Of a stretch of DNA of 7,189 nucleotides, positions 1 to 6,288 are shown one piece after another; positions within the stretch are counted from its first letter, which is position 1, and every line of letters starts with the position of its first letter. The notes beneath the pieces were generated by a model, which made no database searches, was not told where the DNA came from, and saw nothing but the letters and a program-made list of their open reading frames with translations. Origin of the DNA: Acidobacteriota bacterium (GTDB lineage Bacteria; Acidobacteriota; Vicinamibacteria; Vicinamibacterales; UBA8438); contig DQEK01000060.1 in assembly GCA_003533545.1 (NCBI GenBank), forward strand, positions 1 to 7,189, in the 5' to 3' direction. A program made the translations under genes and the position numbers.

Positions 1-52
1 TTCACCCCGCCATTTAGCACAGCGCCAGGGCACCGAGTGCCAGCAACGAGGA
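1..52 (-). other. Downstream flank of rng
   Basis: After the rng TAA, the transcript-strand sequence contains a 5-base-pair, 3-base-loop hairpin (GGCAC/GTGCC, 29-41) with no T run after it. Too little sequence is present to tell whether another gene follows. No terminator is called. Confidence 0.4.
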
Positions 53-1642
53 TTAAACCGCCATCACGTCAAACTGCTCGTGATGAAGTAGGGCGTCCGG
101 CCGCAAACTGATCTCCTTATCGAGCGCGCGCTCGATCTCCTTCATGATTCCGCGTTCCTCCGCCTTGAGCGCGCGAGCGACATCGGGATTGACCCGCAGC
201 TGCACGTGATGCCCGTTAAGGTCGCCTCCGATCTTTCGCAGCTCGACTAGAATCTCGGAACAAATCGTCGACGTGGATTTCACAACCGCGCTCCCAGAAC
301 AATAGGGGCACGGGTCGGTCAACTGCCGCTCAAGACTCTGCTTAACCCTCTTACGAGTCGTAATAATGAGCCCGAACTCGGTCACCTGCACGGCCTTCGA
401 CGGAGACCGGTCCCGTCGAACCTCACGCTCGAAAGTCTGATAGACCTTCTGTCTGTTTTTTCGCTCCTCCATATCGATGAAGTCGAGCACGATGATACCG
501 CCAAGATCGCGAAGCCGAATTTGCCGTACGATCTCCCTGGCCGCCTCGAGATTGGTCTTGACGATGGTGTCCTCGAGCCGCCCGGTGCGTTTCCCGACGT
601 ACCTACCGGTGTTTACGTCGATGGCCACCAGCGCCTCAGTCTGGTTGATGACAAGATAGCCACCCGATTTCAGCCACACCTTGCTTCGCAGAGCTTTGTC
701 AATCTCCGCCTGAACCCCGTATTCCTCGAAAATTGGGAAATTCTTGTCGTAGTGCAGTACCCGCGAAACCAGGTCGGGCATGATCCGCTCGACCAATTTC
801 ACCGCCTTCCGATGTTCCCGCTCGTCGTCAATGCGGATCGTCAAGAAGTCGTCGGTCAGGAGATCACGCAACAACTTGGCAACGAGGCTCTCTTCTTGAT
901 GAATCACCGCCGGCGCGCGCCGGTTCTCCCCCTTTTGTTGAGTCTCGGCCCACAACTCGTGAAAATAGGTTAGATCGCTGACAATGTCTTCCTCAGGACG
1001 ATCGGCGGCAGCGGTGCGAACAATTACGCCCCCTGGCATATCGTGTTCGGCACGAAAATCTCGGACGATTCGACGCAACCGGCCGCGCTGTTCTCTGGAA
1101 GCGATTTTGCGAGACACCCCGATATGGTCGACGGTCGGCATGTAAACCAGGAACCGACCTGGAATCGTTATGTGGCAGGTAATACGCGCGCCCTTGGTGC
1201 CGAGCGGCTCCTTTACTACCTGGACGACGATTTCCTGTCCTGCCGTCAGTAGCTTATCAATTGGCTGGTCGGACTGATTACGGTCACGGCCGCGACTACG
1301 ACCCAATCCAGCCTTGCCTCCACCGCTCGGATCGTTGCCTGCGGGCACATCCCCTGGCGCAGTCTCGCTGTCAACGTCGGCTTCTGACGCGTCGATGCCA
1401 TCCATCGACGCCACTGGATCGATGACGTCCGACACGTACAAAAATCCGTCACGCTCCAGCCCCAATTTGACGAAGGCGGCCTGCATCCCTGGCAAGACCT
1501 TCGACACTCGACCTTTATAGATGTTGCCAGCGACGCTGCGCGACTGCTCGCGTTCGACGAAGATCTCGACGACCTCGTCGTCTTCGAGGATGGCGGCCAT
1601 CGTTTCGTGACCACTCGCGGAGATGATCATCTCCTTGTTCAT
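53..1642 (-). CDS. rng: Ribonuclease G (RNase E/G family endoribonuclease)
   Basis: This single-strand-specific endoribonuclease takes part in rRNA 5' maturation and mRNA turnover in the cytoplasm. From the ATG at 1642 it has 529 residues (E. coli RNase G 489). An S1 domain (about 35-155, starting GNIYKGRVSKVLPGMQAAFV) is interrupted by a charged insertion at about 75-128. The 5'-sensor/RNase-H-like part follows (PLGTKGARITCHITIPGRFL). The catalytic Mg-binding aspartates are D342 in AIDVNTG and D387 in IVLDFIDM, and the zinc-link motif CPYC is C445/C448. The C-terminus HHEQFDVMAV matches the RNase G ending, and there is no long RNase E-type degradosome scaffold, so RNase G is preferred. GGAG lies 8 bases before this ATG; an in-frame GTG at 1681 would add 13 residues without family support, and the ATG at 1630 has no spacer from its GGAG. 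Confidence 0.95.
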   Translation of the reverse strand: MNKEMIISASGHETMAAILEDDEVVEIFVEREQSRSVAGNIYKGRVSKVLPGMQAAFVKLGLERDGFLYVSDVIDPVASMDGIDASEADVDSETAPGDVPAGNDPSGGGKAGLGRSRGRDRNQSDQPIDKLLTAGQEIVVQVVKEPLGTKGARITCHITIPGRFLVYMPTVDHIGVSRKIASREQRGRLRRIVRDFRAEHDMPGGVIVRTAAADRPEEDIVSDLTYFHELWAETQQKGENRRAPAVIHQEESLVAKLLRDLLTDDFLTIRIDDEREHRKAVKLVERIMPDLVSRVLHYDKNFPIFEEYGVQAEIDKALRSKVWLKSGGYLVINQTEALVAIDVNTGRYVGKRTGRLEDTIVKTNLEAAREIVRQIRLRDLGGIIVLDFIDMEERKNRQKVYQTFEREVRRDRSPSKAVQVTEFGLIITTRKRVKQSLERQLTDPCPYCSGSAVVKSTSTICSEILVELRKIGGDLNGHHVQLRVNPDVARALKAEERGIMKEIERALDKEISLRPDALLHHEQFDVMAV

Positions 1643-1650
1643 CAATGCCA

Positions 1651-1654
1651 CTCC
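1651..1654 (-). promoter_or_regulatory. Ribosome binding site deciding the rng start
   Basis: GGAG sits 8 bases before the ATG at 1642-1640. The resulting N-terminus MNKEMIISASGHET aligns with that of E. coli RNase G, supporting this start over the upstream GTG at 1681. Confidence 0.55.
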
Positions 1655-1686
1655 AAATGCAAGAGCGTCCTCCAGACCCACCGCAG

Positions 1687-1698
1687 CCTGGCAGACCA
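1687..1698 (-). repeat. 12-base direct repeat, rng-proximal copy
   Basis: TGGTCTGCCAGG on the minus strand is identical to the copy at 1868-1879. This copy touches the 3' arm of the leader stem-loop. The unit contains a CTGG/CCAG-type half symmetry, a feature shared by some protein-binding sites, but no regulator is suggested by the sequence. Confidence 0.45.
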
Positions 1699-1757
1699 GT
1701 CCTTACAAGAACACCCGACACGCCGTCGGCGTGCGCAAGCATCAAAGGTAGGACTGG
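1696..1757 (-). promoter_or_regulatory. Candidate stem-loop in the rng leader
   Basis: The outer arms CCAGTCCT (1750-1757 on the transcript side) and AGGACTGG (1696-1703) are perfectly complementary, and two further pairs form past a single-base bulge. At the centre (1719-1733) lies CACGCCGACGGCGTG, a 7+1+7 palindrome. Both share the same midpoint, near 1726, so they could form one long imperfect hairpin ending about 40 bases before the rng ribosome site. There is no T run behind it, which argues against a terminator. A role in mRNA stability or autoregulation is conjecture. Confidence 0.35.
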
Positions 1758-1773
1758 CTCCCAAGAATTACCC

Positions 1774-1803
1774 ATCGGCGGTCTCGACCACTCTCGTGCC
1801 GAT
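1774..1803 (-). repeat. Short inverted repeat downstream of rodA
   Basis: ATCGGC and GCCGAT arms of 6 bases enclose 18 bases that contain a further small GGTC/GACC pairing. On the transcript it is followed by GGGTAATTCTTGGG, too poor in T for an intrinsic terminator. It may be a minor structural element or chance. Confidence 0.25.
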
Positions 1804-1867
1804 CACGCAGCGCCCGCTTCCGGGACCCCGTGACGGCGTGTATACGTGGCCGGCCTGGAACGCACTT

Positions 1868-1879
1868 CCTGGCAGACCA
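1868..1879 (-). repeat. 12-base direct repeat, rodA-proximal copy
   Basis: This is the second copy of TGGTCTGCCAGG, starting a few bases after the rodA stop. The two copies are 181 bases apart and frame most of the intergenic region. Confidence 0.45.
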
Positions 1880-1885
1880 CATGCC

Positions 1886-2986
1886 TCAGTTCGTGAACCT
1901 ACGCATCCTCACATTGAGAACGAGTCCAAATGCCGCCAATGTGGCGATGACGGACGAACCGCCATAGCTCATCAGCGGCAACGTGAGTCCCTTAACCGGC
2001 GCGAGCCCGGCAGACATAGCGATGTTGTAGACCACCTGGAACGCAAACCCAGACATGATCCCAACCACGAGTAAGGTCCCTAGGCGATCCTTGGCCAACC
2101 GGGCCGCGTCGAGCCCACGTAGGATAACGAACAGGTAGAGCCCGAGCGTGACCACCACGCCCAGGAAACCTTGTTCCTCTGCAAGCACCGAGAAGATGAA
2201 GTCATTATGCGCCACCGGAAGGAAGTTGTATTGGCTCTGGGTACCTTCCAGAAACCCCTTTCCACCAGCCCCGCCAGACCCTACGGTAATCCGGGCTTGG
2301 ATCTGCTGATAGCCTGCGCCCAGTGCATCCCGTTCCGGGTCCAGAAAGCTGTAGACGCGCTGCCGCTGAAAATCTTCCAATCCGTAGGTCCATGCTACCG
2401 GCGCCATCAAAATCACCAACGCCACGAGGACCGCCACATACCGGAGACGCAACCCCGCAAACACGAGGACCCCGAAGCAAACCGGCAACAGGGTGACTGC
2501 TGTCCCGAGGTCGGGTTGCCAGAAAATCAGCAGAAAGGGCACCCCGACAATGAACATTGTCATCACCCATCCAATCGGTGTCTGGAGACCGCGGCGGCGA
2601 TCGGCAAACAGGGTCGCCAAGGCTAGCGCCACGACGATACGGGCAAATTCAGACGGCTGCAGGTTAAAAGCACCGAGCCCGATCCACCGCCTCGCTCCGC
2701 CACCCGTGGCACCGAACAACAAGGTGTAACCCAATAGCAGGAACAGACCGATGAAGATCACCGGTATCGAATCGGAGAACCAACGGTAATCGATCGCGAG
2801 CATGACAGCGAAGGCGACCAACCCCAAACCAAGAGCCCACAACTGGGTCGACACCTGCGAGCCCGCCTCCCCGATGGTCGGATCATAGGTCGTACTGTAA
2901 ATCATCGTCAGTCCGATCGTGCCGAGTAGCACTAAAGCCACCACCAACAACCAATCGATGTGACGGTACAGCCTCCGTTCTAGCAT
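1886..2986 (-). CDS. rodA: SEDS peptidoglycan glycosyltransferase RodA
   Basis: RodA polymerises lipid II into glycan strands in the inner membrane and works as a pair with PBP2. From the ATG at 2986 it is 366 aa, close to E. coli RodA (370), with about ten hydrophobic segments along its length. SEDS signatures are present: LQPSEFARIVVALALATLFA, QPDLGTA, a conserved periplasmic loop FLPVAHNDFIFSVLAEEQG, and the C-terminal PVKGLTLPLMSYGGSS (330-345). The loop Asp is residue 262, the same number as the essential catalytic-loop Asp of E. coli RodA. An adjacent GTG at 2989 is an equally open start, adding one residue; ATG is preferred because GGTGG lies 7 bases upstream. It follows mrdA after about 30 bases, and the pairing argues for RodA rather than FtsW. 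Confidence 0.96.
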   Translation of the reverse strand: MLERRLYRHIDWLLVVALVLLGTIGLTMIYSTTYDPTIGEAGSQVSTQLWALGLGLVAFAVMLAIDYRWFSDSIPVIFIGLFLLLGYTLLFGATGGGARRWIGLGAFNLQPSEFARIVVALALATLFADRRRGLQTPIGWVMTMFIVGVPFLLIFWQPDLGTAVTLLPVCFGVLVFAGLRLRYVAVLVALVILMAPVAWTYGLEDFQRQRVYSFLDPERDALGAGYQQIQARITVGSGGAGGKGFLEGTQSQYNFLPVAHNDFIFSVLAEEQGFLGVVVTLGLYLFVILRGLDAARLAKDRLGTLLVVGIMSGFAFQVVYNIAMSAGLAPVKGLTLPLMSYGGSSVIATLAAFGLVLNVRMRRFTN

Positions 2987-2993
2987 CACTCCA

Positions 2994-2998
2994 CCACC
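2994..2998 (-). promoter_or_regulatory. Ribosome binding site of rodA
   Basis: GGTGG lies in the 31-base mrdA-rodA gap, 7 bases before the ATG at 2986 and 4 bases before the alternative GTG at 2989. The spacing favours ATG but does not exclude GTG. Confidence 0.4.
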
Positions 2999-3017
2999 GA
3001 GCCCATCAACAGAGCTC

Positions 3018-4922
3018 TCATGGAAGCGCCTCTAGCGATTGTACAGCTTGAAGCTCCGACGCGACCGGCGACGAGGGTAGCGGCAATACCGGCCTCGGAC
3101 GCCCAGCCTGCTTAGCAAAATATGTCTCTACAATGTGCTTCGCGATAGGGGCGCTCAAGTACCCGTGCTCGTTGTGCTCACCGAACACAACGCCTGCAAT
3201 CTCCGGCGCATCCGCAGGGGCAGCAAACACAAACCAGCCGTGGTCCCGGAGGTCGTCCCTTCCCGCGTTGCCGGCCGCGACACGCCCCTCAAGTGAGATC
3301 ACCTGGGCCGTGCCGGTCTTGCCTATAACGTCGCGCCCCTCAACCCTCCCCCGGCCACCAGTGCCAGCCCGGTTGACGACATACCACAACCCGTCGGTCA
3401 CGGCACCCAATGTGAGGGGATCCAACTCCACCTCTGCTCGCGGCACCGGTCGACGAACCGGCATCCACCCGTCGCCCTCATTGACAGCCTTCAACAGGTG
3501 CGGAGTAATCCGCGTGCCACCGTTAGTGAGAGTCGCCATCATGACCGCGAGCGAAATCGGCGTAACGGAGACCGGTCCCTGGCCAATAGCCACCGAAATT
3601 GTCTCGCCGGGATACCACGGTTCACCCCGCTGCTCCCGCTTCCAAGCGGTCGACGGCACGAGTCCCTGGACCTCGTGCGGTAGATCGATCCCGCTCATTT
3701 CGCCCAAGCCCAAGGCGGTTGCCCACCTATGGATCTGGTCGATTTCCATCTTCTGGCCGAGGGTGTAAAAGTAGGTATTGCACGATTTCTCGAGTGCTTC
3801 GCGCATGTCCACGCTACCGTGCGTCGCGTGGCACTGGTAGAAACGACCGTAAAACGTGGCACCCCCACCGCAAGAAACTCGAAACTCGGGAGTCACGATC
3901 CCTTCCTCAAGAGCCGCTACCGCCATCGCGATTTTGAAGATAGACCCGGGTGAGTACCTTCCCTGCAACGCTCGATTGTTCAGTGGCCGGCGAGAATCCT
4001 GGTTGAGAGCGGACCAGTTCTCCGTGTCGATTCCCATCGCAAACGCGTTAGGGTCATAAGCTGGCAGACTAACCAACGCTAGCAACTCGCCAGACCGAGG
4101 GTCGAGAACCACGGCAGCGCCGTCGAATCCCGCCAGCGCGAATGCGTCTTCTGCCGCCTCTTGGAGGTCATAATCGAGGGTCAGTTGCAGCTGTCGACCC
4201 TCTCTGGGTGGGAGCTCGCCGAGAACATCAATCTCTCGACCGACGCTATCGACTACCACCTGCCGGGTCCCATCATTCCCCATCAGCAATTCGTTGTAGC
4301 CACTCTCGAGCCCAGATTTTCCCACTACCGTGCCGCCACGGACGTCCTGAAATTCCGAGGTCGACAGTTGGACATCGCTGACCTCGCCAACATACCCAAA
4401 GAGATGGGCAGCCACCTCGGCCGCCGGATAGTAGCGAGTCGGCAACTGCTGCACCAACAACTCGGGCAACTCGATCGCATGCGCCGTCACCGCAGCCACC
4501 TGGTCCAACGAAGCGTCTCGGATGAGCACCACGGGACGATAGGCCGGGTCTCGACGATGTTGCTCGACCGCAGACCATAGTGACGTCGATGAGACACCTG
4601 ACACCTCCGCCAATAGCGAGAGCGTCTTATCAAGGTCCTGGACCTGATCACGGACAAGCGAAATATTTAATGAGTTACGGTTTTGGACGAGTACCCGGCC
4701 ATCTCGGTCGACAACAACGCCACGCGGAGCACTCAGACCGACCGTGCGTCGGTGGTTGTTCTCGGCCAGCTGACGGTACTTATCGTATTGGACCACTTGC
4801 AGCAGCCAGAACCCCACCGCAAGGACCGCGAACGCGACCACGACGCTCGACCGCAATAAGGCAAACGGCAGCGTAAAGCTATCGCGCGATTTCTCCGTTT
4901 TGCCGAGTTCGATGTCCTGCAT
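3018..4922 (-). CDS. mrdA: Penicillin-binding protein 2, elongation-specific peptidoglycan transpeptidase
   Basis: This class B PBP cross-links peptidoglycan in the periplasm during lateral growth, with RodA as the glycosyltransferase partner. From the ATG at 4922 it is 634 aa, matching E. coli PBP2 (633 aa). It has a membrane helix at about 25-44, then the pedestal domain (NNHRRTVGLSAPRGVVVDRDGRVL and following, and the GYVGEVSD segment). The transpeptidase domain carries all three active-site motifs: SIFK with nucleophile Ser327, Ser380 of SCN, and K535 of KTG. C351, C364, H365, H368 and C381 cluster between the first two motifs and resemble the metal site described in other PBP2 proteins. 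GTG codons at 4931 and 4925 are alternative starts; the ATG was chosen because GGGTGG lies 5 bases before it and it overlaps the mreD stop as TGATG. FtsI (PBP3) is excluded by the mre/rodA context and the overall PBP2-like architecture. Confidence 0.96.
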   Translation of the reverse strand: MQDIELGKTEKSRDSFTLPFALLRSSVVVAFAVLAVGFWLLQVVQYDKYRQLAENNHRRTVGLSAPRGVVVDRDGRVLVQNRNSLNISLVRDQVQDLDKTLSLLAEVSGVSSTSLWSAVEQHRRDPAYRPVVLIRDASLDQVAAVTAHAIELPELLVQQLPTRYYPAAEVAAHLFGYVGEVSDVQLSTSEFQDVRGGTVVGKSGLESGYNELLMGNDGTRQVVVDSVGREIDVLGELPPREGRQLQLTLDYDLQEAAEDAFALAGFDGAAVVLDPRSGELLALVSLPAYDPNAFAMGIDTENWSALNQDSRRPLNNRALQGRYSPGSIFKIAMAVAALEEGIVTPEFRVSCGGGATFYGRFYQCHATHGSVDMREALEKSCNTYFYTLGQKMEIDQIHRWATALGLGEMSGIDLPHEVQGLVPSTAWKREQRGEPWYPGETISVAIGQGPVSVTPISLAVMMATLTNGGTRITPHLLKAVNEGDGWMPVRRPVPRAEVELDPLTLGAVTDGLWYVVNRAGTGGRGRVEGRDVIGKTGTAQVISLEGRVAAGNAGRDDLRDHGWFVFAAPADAPEIAGVVFGEHNEHGYLSAPIAKHIVETYFAKQAGRPRPVLPLPSSPVASELQAVQSLEALP

Positions 4923-5446
4923 CACGACCACCCGCCACCGAATCGACGCGACAAACCGCGCCGCCGAAGTCTGTGGCGTTCGTACGCCCCCGGAGCGTAT
5001 CGGACCGCTAGAGCCAGACCGACCCCCACCACCGCATTGGTAGTCGCCTGGACCAAGACTCCCGCATATGCGGTCATGACTCCCTCATCCGACAAGAGAC
5101 TGTAGACCCAGACGAAGCACCCCGCGTGTAACAGTGACCCGAAGAAAAAAACCAAAAATTGATGCCAAAACCTCGTGATTATGAACTGCGACCCGAATTG
5201 CCCGACGACGTAACCGACCAACGTCTTCGCCAACCCGCCAACGCCAACCACTCCCCCCGACAAAGCATCCTGCAGTAACCCACCAACCGTCCCGGTCCAC
5301 AGGCCACGCACGGGCCCGCCGGAAATCGCCACGAGAACCACAACCACCAGTACGAGATCGACCGGCGCGCCGGGAATCATAGACACGAACGTCGTCTGCA
5401 GTACCAGAGCCAGCCCCAGGCCAAGCGCGACCCAGGCCGCCTTCAT
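4922..5446 (-). CDS. mreD: Rod shape-determining protein MreD
   Basis: MreD is a small integral inner-membrane protein that partners MreC in the elongation complex. The 174-residue product is typical in length and very hydrophobic, with likely membrane segments at about residues 4-22, 29-43, 46-60, 66-84, 96-118 and 126-148. The family signature GLLQDALSGGVVGVGGLAKT (56-75) is clear. The C-terminal tail after residue 150 is rich in arginine and predicted to be cytoplasmic. The ATG overlaps the mreC TGA by 4 bases and only a weak GGTAA precedes it, so translation is probably coupled to mreC. Its TGA overlaps the mrdA ATG by one base. MreD sequences diverge strongly, so position between mreC and mrdA is part of the evidence. 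Confidence 0.94.
   Translation of the reverse strand: MKAAWVALGLGLALVLQTTFVSMIPGAPVDLVLVVVVLVAISGGPVRGLWTGTVGGLLQDALSGGVVGVGGLAKTLVGYVVGQFGSQFIITRFWHQFLVFFFGSLLHAGCFVWVYSLLSDEGVMTAYAGVLVQATTNAVVGVGLALAVRYAPGAYERHRLRRRGLSRRFGGGWS
4928..4933 (-). promoter_or_regulatory. Ribosome binding site deciding the mrdA ATG start
   Basis: GGGTGG sits 5 bases before the ATG at 4922-4920, within the final codons of mreD. It overlaps the alternative GTG at 4931, which makes that upstream codon unlikely to be the main start. Confidence 0.5.
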
Positions 5447-6288
5447 TCGTTACCAGTCGCCGACCCAGATATGGGCGACTCGTCGACGATGACCAGCACG
5501 TTCTCCAGGTCGTTGAACTCCACCCGCGGACGTACATAAATCACCTGGTGCAAGCCGACCTCACGCTCCACGAGTTCGACGTCTCCCAACACGAAGCCCT
5601 TGGGATAGACGCCATCGCCGCCCGAGGTGATAACCACGTCACCCAGCCGCACGTCCTCAAGATTCGAGACGTACTCCATCCGTAGCAGGCCCTCGTCCAC
5701 GTCACCCATGACGAGTCCAGCGACCCGCGTCCGCTCAATTAGGGCCCCGGCAGCTGCACTACGGTCGACCAGCAGCTGCACCTTCGACGCCCGTGGTCCG
5801 GGATCACCGACAACCCTGCCGACAACTCCTTCTGGCGAAACCACCGCAGAATCTCGATGTACGCCACTTCCAGTTCCACGGTCGATGGTGACAGTGCGGA
5901 AGTACGGAGTGGCGTCACCTGCGATCACGCGAGCAGAGACCGTTACGATTTCAAAATTTCTCCGGAACTCCAACAGTTCTTCCAGACTACGTGCGCGACG
6001 TGCCAGCGCCCGTTCCCTCTGGTATCTGAACTGCAGCTCCGCTAGGTCACTTCGCAGAGCATCGTTCTCCGACTGCACCGATCGCAGTCCAACGTAACCA
6101 TCCCAGAATCCGACCACCGCGTCGACCGAACTCATCACGCCTCTCTGCACCTCGGAGAACACACCGAGCGTAACCCCTTCAAACACCCGCGCACCCGACG
6201 CCGTGTTCGCCTGCAACGAAATCAACACGATATGGCCAACAACGGCGATCAGTAGTTGAGCGTTGGTACGAAGTCGGAATCTAGTCAA
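5443..6288 (-). CDS. mreC: Rod shape-determining protein MreC
   Basis: MreC is a bitopic membrane protein whose periplasmic part scaffolds the elongasome and activates PBP2-RodA. From a TTG start at 6288 it is 281 aa, normal for the family. It has a short basic N-terminus (TRFRLR), one membrane helix at about residues 10-26, a coiled coil at about 67-109 (LRSVQSENDALRSDLAELQ onward), then the two beta-barrel subdomains. Family signatures are RVIAGDATPYFRTVTIDRG with GVV-GRVV, and late in the protein VITSGGDGVYPKGFVLGDV. The frame stays open upstream to a possible ATG at 6396, but that would place 36 arginine-rich residues inside mreB. The TTG has GGAAG 7 bases upstream and puts the basic N-terminus directly before the membrane helix. 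The stop overlaps the mreD start as ATGA. Family is certain; the start is probable. Confidence 0.95.
   Translation of the reverse strand: MTRFRLRTNAQLLIAVVGHIVLISLQANTASGARVFEGVTLGVFSEVQRGVMSSVDAVVGFWDGYVGLRSVQSENDALRSDLAELQFRYQRERALARRARSLEELLEFRRNFEIVTVSARVIAGDATPYFRTVTIDRGTGSGVHRDSAVVSPEGVVGRVVGDPGPRASKVQLLVDRSAAAGALIERTRVAGLVMGDVDEGLLRMEYVSNLEDVRLGDVVITSGGDGVYPKGFVLGDVELVEREVGLHQVIYVRPRVEFNDLENVLVIVDESPISGSATGNE

Larger units (their letters stand above)
1643..1885 (-). other. rodA-rng intergenic region, the only long non-coding stretch
   Basis: These 243 bases separate the rodA stop from the chosen rng start. I see no gene: the small open frames lack a good ribosome site or run out of frame into rng. 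The region holds three inverted repeats (1696-1757, 1719-1733, 1774-1803), a 9-base segment (1832-1840) complementary to part of the middle one, and a 12-base direct repeat at both ends. No inverted repeat is followed by a T run on the transcribed strand, so no intrinsic terminator is called. No pair of -35 and -10 boxes with normal spacing was convincing. rng may therefore be read through from rodA with a structured leader, or have a promoter I cannot recognise. Confidence 0.6.

Noticed and set aside
14..52. Short hydrophobic frame SSLLALGALALC right after the rng stop, resembling a lipoprotein signal end
   Set aside because: It hits a TAA immediately after the Cys and has no start with a ribosome site; it could only be real through a frameshift, for which there is no evidence.
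1515..1775. Small minus-strand frame of 86 residues starting in the rodA-rng spacer
   Set aside because: About half of it lies inside rng in another frame, its start has no good ribosome site, and the translation shows no recognisable domain.
1696..1803. Intrinsic terminator between rodA and rng
   Set aside because: Hairpins are present but none is followed by a T run on the transcribed strand.
1824..1870. TATACA as a -10 box for an rng promoter
   Set aside because: No reasonable -35 hexamer lies 16-18 bases upstream, and the surroundings are very GC-rich.
3133..3768. Plus-strand open frame of 211 residues opposite mrdA
   Set aside because: It is the antisense shadow of the conserved PBP2 transpeptidase domain; the composition is rich in Pro, Ser, Arg and Thr and shows no family motif. 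The long plus-strand frames at 521-973, 2171-2626 and 5627-6097 were dropped for the same reason.
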